Part shown: piece after piece, positions 24,203-32,088 of the stretch
Layout: each line of letters starts with the position of its first letter
Position numbering within the stretch: position 1 is the stretch's first letter
Assembly (NCBI GenBank): GCA_934148985.1
Contig: CAKPDO010000015.1
Coordinates: 1 to 34,379, forward strand
DNA: 34,379 nucleotides
From: an uncultured Clostridia bacterium
GTDB taxonomy: Bacteria > Bacillota > Clostridia > TANB77 > CAG-508
Direction: 5' to 3'
Notes under the pieces: model-generated
Seen by the model: the letters and a program-made list of their open reading frames with translations, nothing else
Databases searched by the model: none
What the model was told of the DNA's origin: nothing
Program-made: the position numbers and the translations under genes

Positions 24203-24556
24203 ATGACTTGCTTTAGTAGGTTTTATAAGAAGGAAAATTTGATAAATAGGTCACTGGATATTGATGAAGAATTATATTATGAACTGGAGTATTTATCCAA
24301 AAATGTTTACGAGGCATCAATAAGTAAACTTGTAAATGCTTCGATTGAGAGAATTATTGAAGATGAAAAAATTCAGGTTTACGAAAGAAAAAACAAGTCT
24401 TATGTTTCTAGGTCCTTTTTGATTAGAGAAAGCTTGATTGAGGGGTTATATGTGCTAAAGAAGAAGTATAGGGTTTCTATTTGTTTATTGGTTAATGTGG
24501 CTATTCGAAATGCTTTGCTAGAGGAGAAATTGGAGAATGATAAAAATGAGAAGTAA
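24203..24556 (+). CDS. Tandem ribbon-helix-helix DNA-binding protein
   Basis: A 117-residue protein with two similar halves: RSLDIDEELYYELEYLSKNV followed by a helix ending ASIERIIEDE, then SRSFLIRESLIEGLYVLKKK followed by a helix ending AIRNALLEE. Each half has a beta strand and two helices as in Arc/MetJ-type RHH proteins, so one chain might act as a pseudo-dimer. AAAGGTGGGGG precedes the ATG. It is probably a transcription factor with an unknown target, next to other small regulators. Confidence 0.65.
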   Translation: MTCFSRFYKKENLINRSLDIDEELYYELEYLSKNVYEASISKLVNASIERIIEDEKIQVYERKNKSYVSRSFLIRESLIEGLYVLKKKYRVSICLLVNVAIRNALLEEKLENDKNEK

Positions 24557-24604
24557 TAATTTGATAAGATTTAAGAAAAAATGTAAAAAAATTATGTAAA
24601 ACTG

Positions 24605-24633
24605 TTGATAAAATTTTGAAAAAGTGATATTAT
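24605..24633 (+). promoter_or_regulatory. Sigma-A promoter of the small membrane protein gene
   Basis: TTGATA (24605-24610) and TATTAT (24628-24633) are separated by 17 nt. An AGCC/GGCT hairpin lies in the leader at 24646-24658. Confidence 0.75.
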
Positions 24634-24680
24634 ATTAGACATACAGCCAAGTGGGCTATAAACACAAAGGAGAGCAGCAC

Positions 24681-24866
24681 ATGAAAAAAATATTTAAAAA
24701 GCGTGAGTTCGATGCGACACAGAAGCTTAGCGAAGTCGAAGAGATTTTTTTCGATCACTACCGGAATGAAAAGACTGGTAAAATCGAAAGAGGGCCAATG
24801 CATTGGGAACCATGCTTCACAATTGTTTGCATTATAATATACATAGTAATGCTTGTGTTAGCTTAA
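24681..24866 (+). CDS. Small single-pass membrane protein, foreign composition
   Basis: The 61-residue protein has a charged N-terminus (KKIFKKREF), an acidic middle, and one C-terminal hydrophobic helix (FTIVCIIIYIVMLVLA), so it is likely tail-anchored. I chose the ATG at 24681, which has AAAGGAGAG upstream. Function unknown. Codon use (GCG, CGT, GTC, GAC) is richer in G+C than the neighbours, and it has an in-frame CGG (R28). With its own promoter and strong terminator it resembles the 153-aa and phoH units as an inserted cassette. Confidence 0.7.
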   Translation: MKKIFKKREFDATQKLSEVEEIFFDHYRNEKTGKIERGPMHWEPCFTIVCIIIYIVMLVLA

Positions 24867-24889
24867 TTAATTAAATTAATGAAATGAAC

Positions 24890-24927
24890 GCGAAATCCGA
24901 TATCTTTTTTTAGATATCGGATTTCGC
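24890..24927 (+). terminator. Strong terminator after the small membrane protein gene
   Basis: A perfect 16-bp stem (24890-24905 with 24912-24927) encloses a loop of six Ts. Confidence 0.85.
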
Positions 24928-25052
24928 TGTTTAAATTATTATCAAAAAAATTTTAAAATCACACCACATTCTGACAAAATTTTCCATAAAAAAGTGCTAA
25001 ACTAAAAAAGATGGACAGGACATCAAAAATCTAAAGAAAACAAGGAGGTTTT

Positions 25053-25406
25053 ATGGAAGTTAAGTATTATAGCCAAGAAAAGCTTCTAATATTTAAAATT
25101 ACAGAGGAGATTGACGAATGCAAAGTAAAAAATATAAGAAGGAGAGCAGATTATGAAATTGAAAGATTTATGCCTAAAAGAGTTGTATTTGATTTTGATA
25201 GTGTTACTTTCATGGATAGCGCAGGAATTGGAATGATAATAGGTAGGTATAAACAAGTAGCATTAATTGGCGGAACAATGTTACTTGCAAACTTAACAGA
25301 AAGTGTAAGGAAAATCTTTGAAATGAGTGGAGTATTAAAATTAATACCAGAAGTAAATTTACAAAAAGATTATTTTGAAATAGACGAGGAGGAAAAAATC
25401 ATATGA
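25053..25406 (+). CDS. spoIIAA: Anti-sigma F factor antagonist
   Basis: SpoIIAA is a STAS-domain protein. Unphosphorylated, it releases sigma F from SpoIIAB, and SpoIIAB phosphorylates it. The 117 residues include VVFDFDSVTFMDSAGIGMII, in which Ser56 corresponds to the phosphorylated serine of Bacillus (Ser58). AGGAGG precedes the ATG. It is first in the spoIIAA-spoIIAB-sigF operon, overlapping spoIIAB by 4 nt. I could not identify a convincing sigma-H promoter in the gap upstream. Confidence 0.96.
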   Translation: MEVKYYSQEKLLIFKITEEIDECKVKNIRRRADYEIERFMPKRVVFDFDSVTFMDSAGIGMIIGRYKQVALIGGTMLLANLTESVRKIFEMSGVLKLIPEVNLQKDYFEIDEEEKII

Positions 25407-25873
25407 TAAACGAAAATGAGATGAAACTTGAATTTTTAAGCAAGTCAAATAACGAAGCATTTGCAAGAATAACAGTTGCGGCATTTGTAGCAAGCTTAGA
25501 CCCGACTATAGAAGAAATTTCAGATATAAAAACAGCGGTGTCTGAAGCTGTTACAAATTCGATAGTTCATGGATATGAAGACAAAATAGGATTAATAAAT
25601 TTAAGGTGTAAAATAAGAGATAGAGAAATTACAATAGAAATAACAGACAATGGAAAAGGAATTGAAAATATAGAAATGGCTAAACAGCCACTTTACACAA
25701 GCAAGCCTAATTTAGAAAGGTCAGGAATGGGATTTACAATAATGGAAAGTTTTATGGATGAATTAAATGTTGAATCTGTTTTAGGTGTTGGAACAAAAGT
25801 AACAATGAAAAAGAAAATAAAAGAACCGCCAAAAGATGAAATCGTAACACTTGAAGAAGCACTAAGGGGGTAA
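25403..25873 (+). CDS. spoIIAB: Anti-sigma F factor, serine kinase
   Basis: SpoIIAB is a GHKL-fold kinase that holds sigma F inactive and phosphorylates SpoIIAA. Motifs: N box VSEAVTNSIVHGYED, G1 ITDNGKGIE, and G2 RSGMGFTIME. The length of 156 aa is slightly above the Bacillus protein. The start overlaps the end of spoIIAA (ATGA-type coupling). It has no in-frame CGG and is intact. Confidence 0.96.
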   Translation: MINENEMKLEFLSKSNNEAFARITVAAFVASLDPTIEEISDIKTAVSEAVTNSIVHGYEDKIGLINLRCKIRDREITIEITDNGKGIENIEMAKQPLYTSKPNLERSGMGFTIMESFMDELNVESVLGVGTKVTMKKKIKEPPKDEIVTLEEALRG

Positions 25874-25878
25874 GGCAA

Positions 25879-26605
25879 GTGCTAGATGAAATTACAAATG
25901 AGATAAAAAAGGCTCAAAATGGTGATAAAGATGCAATGACCTATCTTGTAGAAAATAATCAAGGGCTTATATGGAGTATTGTCAAAAGATTTTTAGGGAG
26001 AGGTTATGAATTAGAGGATTTATACCAAATAGGGATGATTGGATTTATAAAATCAATAAGAAATTTTGATATTAATTTTGAAGTAAAATTATCAACATAT
26101 GCTGTTCCATATATTTTAGGAGAAATAAAAAGATTTTTAAGAGATGATGGACCAGTAAAAATAAGCAGGAGCTTAAAAGATTTAAATAGAAAAATATGTG
26201 AATTGCAAAAAGAATGGATGATTGAAAAAGGGCGTGAACCTACAGTTCGGGGAGCTTTCGAAGATTTTTAAAATGCCTAAAGAGGAAATAACATTAGCTC
26301 TAGATATAACACTTCCAGTAAATTCGATAGAAGAAAGTGTTTATTCAGGTAATAATGATAAAGACTCATTAAATATTTTAGATACTTTGGGTTCTCATAA
26401 AGATGAAGCTAATTTAATTACAAATAAAATAACTATAAATAGAATAATTAATTCACTTTCACCAAGAGATAAAGAAGTCATTTTGCTTAGATATTACAAG
26501 GATAAAACTCAAAATGAAGTTGGAAAAATTTTAGGAATCTCACAGGTGCAAGTTTCTAGAATAGAAAAAAGAATTCTAGGTGAAATGAAAAAAGAACTTG
26601 CCTAG
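25879..26605 (+). CDS. sigF: RNA polymerase sigma factor SigF, expressed through a +1 frameshift
   Basis: Sigma F drives early forespore transcription. GTG at 25879 has AAGGGGG eight bases upstream. Codons 1-123 give region 2 (LEDLYQIGMIGFIKSIRNFD, KLSTYAVPYILGEIKRFLRD) and the start of region 3 up to GREPTV. The frame then meets CGG at 26248-26250 and would stop at TAA 26269-26271. Skipping C26248 continues G-ELSKIFKMPKEEI through region 4 (LSPRDKEVILLRYYKDKTQN, ISQVQVSRIEKRIL) to 26605. The combined length is about 241 aa, normal for SigF. The unshifted product would lack the -35-binding region 4. The GGGG run at 26249-26252 could suggest a base error, but the same CGG signature in spoIIM and spoIID makes this unlikely. 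Confidence 0.88.
26245..26251 (+). promoter_or_regulatory. +1 frameshift site in sigF (GTT CGG G)
   Basis: The upstream frame reads ACA GTT CGG GGA. Shifted, it reads GTT then GGG GAG CTT. An SD-like AAAGGG lies about 20 nt upstream, farther than in the RF2 case, so its relevance is doubtful. Confidence 0.6.
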
Positions 26606-26619
26606 AATACAAAAATTTG

Positions 26620-26648
26620 TAATATTGAATTTTAAATGTGAATATATT
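26620..26648 (+). promoter_or_regulatory. Candidate sigma-E promoter of spoIID
   Basis: TAATATT (26620-26626) and AATATATT (26641-26648) are 14 nt apart and resemble the sigma-E consensus. The start point would fall close to the AGGGG ribosome binding site (26653-26657), which weakens the call. Confidence 0.3.
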
Positions 26649-26667
26649 TTTTAGGGGTAATTTATAG

Positions 26668-27682
26668 ATGAAAAATGCTAAAATATATATTATAATTGGA
26701 ATTTTTATTGTGTTTGTTTTGCCAATATTATGTACAAAAGGTAAAAAAGAAATCAAAGAGGCAATACAAGAAATAACAAAAAGCACAGAAACAGAAAGCA
26801 GTGATTTTGATTATTCTAATTTTGCTACAATAAAACTTTATCATAGTAAGACTTCAAGTGTAGAAGAACTTCCGATAGATACATATTTATATGGTGTGGT
26901 TTCAAGTGAAATGCCAGCAAACTATGAAAAAGAAGCTTTAAAGGCTCAAGCTATTGTTGCAAGGACATACACTATTTATCAAATAATACATAGCAAGCGG
27001 AAAACATACTGATGCTGATATTTGCGATGATTATAAATGTTGCCAAGCGTGGATTTCTAAAGATGATAGATTAGCAAAATGGGATGAAAGTCAAAGAGAT
27101 GATAATTGGAAAAAAATAGTAGAAGCGGTTGATGAAACTAAAGGAAAAATAATAACATATGGAGGAAGCCCAATAGATGCGTTTTTCCATTCGAACAGTG
27201 GAGGAATTACAGAAACAGCTAAAAATGTATGGGGAGGCGAGAATTATCCGTATCTTAAAAGTGTAGAAACATCAGGAGAAGATGGATATAATCAGTATGC
27301 ATCTGAGGTAGAACTTTCGAAAAGTGATCTAATAGCTAAAATCAAAACAAAATATCCAGATGTAAATATTAATTTTAATGAAGAAGATTGTATAAAAATT
27401 ATTGATTATACGGAAAGCAATAGGGTAAAGACTATAAAATTTGGCAATGTAAATATTGCTGGAACAGAAGCTAGAACTCTTTTAGGACTTAAATCAACAA
27501 ATTTTACATTTACTATAAATGAAAATTCAGTTAAATTTAATGTTATTGGCTATGGACACGGTGTTGGAATGAGTCAAACAGGAGCAGATAGTATGGCAAA
27601 AAGTGGAAGCAATTGTGAAGAAATAATAAAACATTTTTATAGTGAGGTAGAAATTAGAACAGTTAATGAAATAGAATTATAG
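26668..27682 (+). CDS. spoIID: Stage II sporulation protein D, expressed through a +1 frameshift
   Basis: SpoIID is a membrane-anchored lytic transglycosylase acting with SpoIIM and SpoIIP in engulfment. The N-terminal membrane segment (KIYIIIGIFIVFVLPIL) and the conserved SSEMPANYEKEALKAQAIVA plus RTYTIYQ are in the first frame (110 codons). CGG at 26998-27000 follows, with TGA at 27010-27012 in that frame. Skipping C26998 gives G-KHTDADICDD and the rest of the protein, including FHSNSGG, WGGENYPYL and the C-terminal GYGHGVGMSQTGA, to 27682. The combined length is about 337 aa, as usual for the family. The second half has no start codon of its own, so it is expressed only by the shift. AGGGG precedes the ATG. 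Confidence 0.88.
26995..27001 (+). promoter_or_regulatory. +1 frameshift site in spoIID (AAG CGG A)
   Basis: The upstream frame reads AGC AAG CGG AAA ACA TAC TGA. Shifted, it reads AAG then GGA AAA CAT ACT GAT. Confidence 0.6.
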
Positions 27683-27692
27683 ATATAAAATT

Positions 27693-27727
27693 AAAAAGAT
27701 ACAGTATACATAACACTGTATCTTTTT
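27693..27727 (+). terminator. spoIID terminator
   Basis: A perfect 13-bp stem AAAAAGATACAGT (27693-27705) with ACTGTATCTTTTT (27715-27727) has a 9-nt loop. Confidence 0.85.
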
Positions 27728-27738
27728 AAAAATCCCTA

Positions 27739-27767
27739 TTGCTTTTTTTGATAAACTATAATATAAT
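27739..27767 (+). promoter_or_regulatory. Sigma-A promoter of the penicillin-binding protein gene
   Basis: TTGCTT (27739-27744) and TATAAT (27762-27767) are separated by 17 nt. The leader of about 110 nt has a CGTC/GACG hairpin near 27773-27787. Confidence 0.75.
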
Positions 27768-27850
27768 GTAAACGTCTATAAAAGACGATAAAAGCCTTAA
27801 AAACTAGATAATAAAAGAATTTTAAAGGCCTATAAAAAGAAGGGAGGAAT

Positions 27851-27874
27851 ATGCCAGAAATAACTGACATATAA
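27851..27874 (+). CDS. Seven-codon leader peptide upstream of the PBP gene
   Basis: ATG CCA GAA ATA ACT GAC ATA TAA (MPEITDI) has the strong GGGAGG site at 27842-27847, while the following PBP ATG has no ribosome binding site. Translation of the PBP may depend on reinitiation 7 nt after this stop. It may also be an accident of the spacing. Confidence 0.4.
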   Translation: MPEITDI

Positions 27875-27881
27875 CAAGAAA

Positions 27882-30593
27882 ATGAGCGAAAAACACAGCA
27901 AAAAAGCAAAAAATAAAAAGAACAGTAAAAATGAGCTAGTTAAAGTAAAAAAAGAAAAAGTAAAATTTTCTAAAAAGCATCCAAAACTTACTATAGCTTT
28001 AAGAATTTTATTACTAATCATAGTTATACTAGTGGTTGTAGGAGCAGGTGTTGTTGTTGGAATGATATATGGAGGATGGGGAGATGACTTCGAAATAACA
28101 AAAGAAGAACTAGTAATAGCAACTTCAAACTCTGTAATATTAGACAAAGATGGAAATAAGCTTGCAGAACTAAGTGGAGATGAAAACAGAAAAATTGTAA
28201 AACTAGACCAAATGCCAGAAAACTTGAAAAATGCATATGTTGCAATAGAGGACGAAAGATTTTATAAACACAATGGTGTAGACATAAAAAGAACAGGAGC
28301 AGCAATTGTACAATATGTATTACATAGGGGAAAATCATCATTCGGTGGAAGTACAATAACCCAACAATTGGTAAAAAATATAACAAAAGATGATGAAAAG
28401 TCAGGAATAGAAGGAATTTTAAGAAAAGTTAAAGAATGGGCAAAAGCATATCAAATAGAAAGAATGTTATCAAAAGACCAAATTCTAGAACTATATTTAA
28501 ACATAATATTTGTAGGAGGAAATCAAAACAATCTAGGAGTTGAAGTTGGTTCAGAATACTATTTTAACAAGCAAGTAGGAAACTTAAGCCTAGCAGAGTG
28601 TGCATTTTTAGCAGGAATTAATAATTCACCAAATTCATATAATCCATATGGACAAAAAGATAGGTCTGAATTAATAAAAAAGAGAACAAAAACAGTTTTG
28701 GGAAAAATGAAAGAACTTGGAATGGTATCACAAGAAGAATATGATGAGGCTGTAAAACAGGTAGATGATGGATTAAATTTCCAAAAATCAGAATCAATGG
28801 GTTCTGTTTATTCATATCATACAGATGCAACAATTGCACAAGTTATAGAAGATATAGCAAATGAAAAAGGAATTTCAAAAAGCCTAGCTTCAACTTATGT
28901 TTATAGTAGTGGACTTACAATATATTCAACTCAAGACACAGCACTTCAAGAAAAAATGGATGAAGTAATGGTAAAAAATAGTAGTCAATATGCAAAGAAA
29001 TCAAGCAAAACAGGTGCAACAACGCAATCAGCAATGGTTGTAATAGATAATGCAACTGGATATGTAGTGGGAGTTGAAGGTGGACTTGGTGAGAAAAAAG
29101 AATCAAGAGGACTAAACAGAGCAACACAGAGTACAAGACAAACAGGTTCATCAATTAAGCCATTAACATCACTAGTTCCAGGAATAAGTGAAGGAGTAAT
29201 TACAGCATCAACAATATATGATGATAGTTCAACAGATTTTAAAATAAAAGATTGGTCGCCAAAGGATTACAATGCGTTTCAGGGATTAATAAGTATTAGA
29301 AGTGCGGCAACAACTTCGCAAAATATTCCATTTATAAAAGTTGTAGATGAACTAACAACAAAAAAATCAGCTGAATATCTAGAAAGAATGGGAGTAACAT
29401 CACTTACAGATACAGATAAAAGCTCACTTGCGGCAATAGCAATTGGAGGACTTTCAAATGGAATTACACCTCTTGAAATGGCTGGAGCATATGCTACAAT
29501 TGCAAATAATGGAGTATATAGAAAACCTATGTTTTATACAAAAGTTACAGATGTAAATGGTAATACAATATTAGAAGGAAAACAAGATAGTGAACAGGTA
29601 ATATCAGAACAAGCAGCATATGTAATAAAAGATATACTAAAATCTGTTGTGCAAGATAGTAGGGGAACAGCAAAATATTGTAAAATATCTGGAATAGATG
29701 TTGCAGCAAAAACAGGAACTACAAATAATAAATATGATAAATGGCTATGTGGATTTACAAATTACTATACAGCGGCTACATGGTATGGATATGATAAAAA
29801 CGAAGAAGTTACAGGTTCAACCAATTATGCTGGAAAGATATGGGCAGCAGCAATGAGTAAAATACATAGTGGAAAAGAATCATCAAAATTTGCTGAACCA
29901 TCTGGAATAGTTAGAGAAACAATATGTAAAACATCTGGAAAAAAAGCAACAAGTAAATGTTCAGACACATACCAAGAAGTATTTATTGAAGGATATGTCC
30001 CAGAAGATTGTGATGCACATACAAATTCGGCGGAAGTATGTAGTGAAACAGGATTACTTGCAACAAGTTATTGCCCTGAAAAAGTAACAAAATATTATTC
30101 ATATGTTGTAGAAAAGGAAAGACTTGGATTATGGACTACAAATAGTTCTTCAGTTACAAATCCGCCAACAACATATTGTACCACTCATACAGAAGAAACA
30201 GCGTATGCAAATAGTGTGCCTGTAATTACTCTAAAAGGTGAAGCACATATAACTTTAAATGTAGGAGAAACTTATACTGAAGCAGGAGCGACAGCATCTG
30301 ATGAAAAAGATGGAGATTTATCAAGCAAAATATCAATGTCAGGAACAGTAAATACATCTAAAGCAGGAGTATATGAGATTACATATACTGTAGAAAATTC
30401 CAGAGGAAAAGTAGTTACAAAAACAAGAACAGTTACTGTAAAGGCAAAAGACACAAAACCTGAAAATACAGTAAAACCAGATGTTAAAAACGAAACAACG
30501 GGGGAAAATACATCAAAAAACGAAACTACAGGAAATACAACAGCTAATACTACAGAAAGCACTGTAGGAACAGAAGATGTTGTAAATGAATAA
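27882..30593 (+). CDS. Class A penicillin-binding protein (PBP1A type) with C-terminal Ig-like domain
   Basis: A bifunctional peptidoglycan glycosyltransferase/transpeptidase. A basic cytoplasmic N-terminus is followed by one membrane helix (about 45-65). The GT51 domain shows AIEDERFYKHNGVD, GGSTITQQLVKN and ELYLNIIFVGG. The transpeptidase has TGSSIKP (SxxK), SQN (SxN) and KTGTT. After about residue 770 a DUF5011/bacterial Ig-like domain follows (GDLSSKI, SKAGVYEITYTV), then a Thr/Asn/Glu-rich low-complexity tail. The length of 903 aa is long because of these additions. The start ATG lacks its own SD (see the leader peptide). Confidence 0.93.
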   Translation: MSEKHSKKAKNKKNSKNELVKVKKEKVKFSKKHPKLTIALRILLLIIVILVVVGAGVVVGMIYGGWGDDFEITKEELVIATSNSVILDKDGNKLAELSGDENRKIVKLDQMPENLKNAYVAIEDERFYKHNGVDIKRTGAAIVQYVLHRGKSSFGGSTITQQLVKNITKDDEKSGIEGILRKVKEWAKAYQIERMLSKDQILELYLNIIFVGGNQNNLGVEVGSEYYFNKQVGNLSLAECAFLAGINNSPNSYNPYGQKDRSELIKKRTKTVLGKMKELGMVSQEEYDEAVKQVDDGLNFQKSESMGSVYSYHTDATIAQVIEDIANEKGISKSLASTYVYSSGLTIYSTQDTALQEKMDEVMVKNSSQYAKKSSKTGATTQSAMVVIDNATGYVVGVEGGLGEKKESRGLNRATQSTRQTGSSIKPLTSLVPGISEGVITASTIYDDSSTDFKIKDWSPKDYNAFQGLISIRSAATTSQNIPFIKVVDELTTKKSAEYLERMGVTSLTDTDKSSLAAIAIGGLSNGITPLEMAGAYATIANNGVYRKPMFYTKVTDVNGNTILEGKQDSEQVISEQAAYVIKDILKSVVQDSRGTAKYCKISGIDVAAKTGTTNNKYDKWLCGFTNYYTAATWYGYDKNEEVTGSTNYAGKIWAAAMSKIHSGKESSKFAEPSGIVRETICKTSGKKATSKCSDTYQEVFIEGYVPEDCDAHTNSAEVCSETGLLATSYCPEKVTKYYSYVVEKERLGLWTTNSSSVTNPPTTYCTTHTEETAYANSVPVITLKGEAHITLNVGETYTEAGATASDEKDGDLSSKISMSGTVNTSKAGVYEITYTVENSRGKVVTKTRTVTVKAKDTKPENTVKPDVKNETTGENTSKNETTGNTTANTTESTVGTEDVVNE

Positions 30594-30597
30594 AAAG

Positions 30598-30618
30598 GAT
30601 ACAGAAAAAACTGTATCC
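30598..30618 (+). terminator. Hairpin after the PBP gene, weak terminator
   Basis: GGATACAG pairs with CTGTATCC across an A-rich loop; no U-tract follows. It may allow partial readthrough into cysS. Confidence 0.4.
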
Positions 30619-30646
30619 TAATAAATAAAGAAGGAAGTGAAACACA

Positions 30647-32032
30647 TTGGATATATATTTTTTCAACACTTTAACAAAATCAAAAGATAAATTTGAACCT
30701 TTAAACAAAGAAGAAGTTAGAATGTATTCTTGTGGACCAACAGTATATAAAGATGCATCAATTGGGAACATGAGAACATATATAATGAATGATATAATAA
30801 GGAGAACTATAAAATATAATGGCTATAAAATAAAGCACGTAATGAATATAACTGATGTTGGGCATTTGGTTTCAGATGCTGACGAGGGAGAAGACAAAAT
30901 GTTAAAATCAGCAAGAGAAATGCAAAAATCTCCTTATGAAATTGCTACATATTACACAAAATTATTTATGGAAGACTTGGCAAAATTAAATGTTGAAACT
31001 CCTGAAGTTGTATGTAAAGCAACAGAACATATTGAAGATATGATAAAATATGTACAAAAATTATTAGAAAATGGGTATGCTTATGAAACATCAACAGCAA
31101 TATATTTTGATGTTTCTAAGCTAGATGAATATGGAATATTATCAGGAATTAAACTAGAAGACCAAAAAGCGGGCGCAAGAGTTGATGTAGACCAAGAAAA
31201 AAGAAATCCATATGATTTTGCTCTATGGATAAAGGCAAAACCAAATCATATAATGAAATGGGAAAGCCCATGGGGATTATCATATCCAGGTTGGCATATA
31301 GAATGTTCTGCAATGGGGCAAAAATATTTAGGTGAACAATTCGATATTCACACAGGAGGTATTGACTTAATTCCAACACACCATGAAAATGAAATTGCTC
31401 AAAGCAAAGGAGCTTGTGGAAAAATACCAGCTAAATACTGGATACATGGAGAATACTTATTAATAAATGGCGGAAAAATGTCAAAAAGTTTAAATAATGT
31501 TTATTTATTAAAAGATATAACCCAAAAAGGATATGACCCATTAACATATAGATTATTTACATTTTCTAGCAGCTATAGGACTAAACTTAATTTTACTTGG
31601 GAAGCAATAGATGCAAGCCAAAAGGCATTAGACAAATTAAGAGCTGGATATCAAAAACACGTTGAAGGTGATTTTGATGTTCAAGAAGAAGAAATTGCAA
31701 AATATGAGGATGCTTTTCATAAAGCTATAAATGATGATTTAAATATGCCACTTGCTATGAGTGTTGTATGGGATGTTATAAAAAATCCTAATAAATCTAA
31801 GAAATTTGCTGAACTTTTAGATAAATTTGATACTGTTTTAGCTTTAAGTTTGAATAAAAAAAGCAATAACAAGGCAGATAAAATACCTGATGAGGTTATT
31901 AGGCTTGCTGAAGAGAGAAAAGTTGCTAGAGATAATAAGAATTGGAGTGAGTCTGATAGGCTTAGAGATGAGATTTTAGCTTTGGGATATAGTATAAAAG
32001 ATAGCAAGGATGGATATGAATTGCATAGATAG
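30647..32032 (+). CDS. cysS: Cysteinyl-tRNA synthetase
   Basis: Class I synthetase for Cys. The zinc-binding Cys lies in MYSCGPTVYKDASIGNMRTY, whose last part holds the HIGH-like element. GWHIECSAM and THHENEIAQS are the other metal-site motifs, and KMSKSLNN is the KMSKS loop. The length of 461 aa is standard. The start is TTG with AAGGAAGTGA upstream. It is followed by a REP-like repeat and the MntA-HepT pair, then trpS. Confidence 0.97.
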   Translation: MDIYFFNTLTKSKDKFEPLNKEEVRMYSCGPTVYKDASIGNMRTYIMNDIIRRTIKYNGYKIKHVMNITDVGHLVSDADEGEDKMLKSAREMQKSPYEIATYYTKLFMEDLAKLNVETPEVVCKATEHIEDMIKYVQKLLENGYAYETSTAIYFDVSKLDEYGILSGIKLEDQKAGARVDVDQEKRNPYDFALWIKAKPNHIMKWESPWGLSYPGWHIECSAMGQKYLGEQFDIHTGGIDLIPTHHENEIAQSKGACGKIPAKYWIHGEYLLINGGKMSKSLNNVYLLKDITQKGYDPLTYRLFTFSSSYRTKLNFTWEAIDASQKALDKLRAGYQKHVEGDFDVQEEEIAKYEDAFHKAINDDLNMPLAMSVVWDVIKNPNKSKKFAELLDKFDTVLALSLNKKSNNKADKIPDEVIRLAEERKVARDNKNWSESDRLRDEILALGYSIKDSKDGYELHR

Positions 32033-32059
32033 ACCCATAAGGACCGGTTCTTTTTGGGT
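32033..32059. repeat. REP-like repeat upstream of mntA
   Basis: GGACCGGTTCTTTTTGGG (32041-32058) is flanked by ACCC/GGGT ends (32033-32036 with 32056-32059). Confidence 0.75.
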
Positions 32060-32088
32060 ACATTTTTTAAAAGGATTTGAGGACTTTT

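Noticed and set aside
26222..26605. A separate small gene starting at the ATG at 26222
   Set aside because: It encodes the continuation of SigF regions 3-4 and its first residues are out-of-frame SigF codons; there is no SD.
15591..27000. CGG reassigned to another amino acid (Trp or Gln as in some Firmicutes)
   Set aside because: Reassignment keeps the reading frame. Here the frame after CGG stops within a few codons and homology continues only in the +1 frame.
15577..27012. Treating spoIIM, sigF and spoIID as decayed pseudogenes or base-calling errors
   Set aside because: Each has a single +1 offset, exactly at an in-frame CGG found nowhere else in native genes, with conserved sequence on both sides. 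Independent decay or error would not pick the same codon three times. Read-level checks are still needed.
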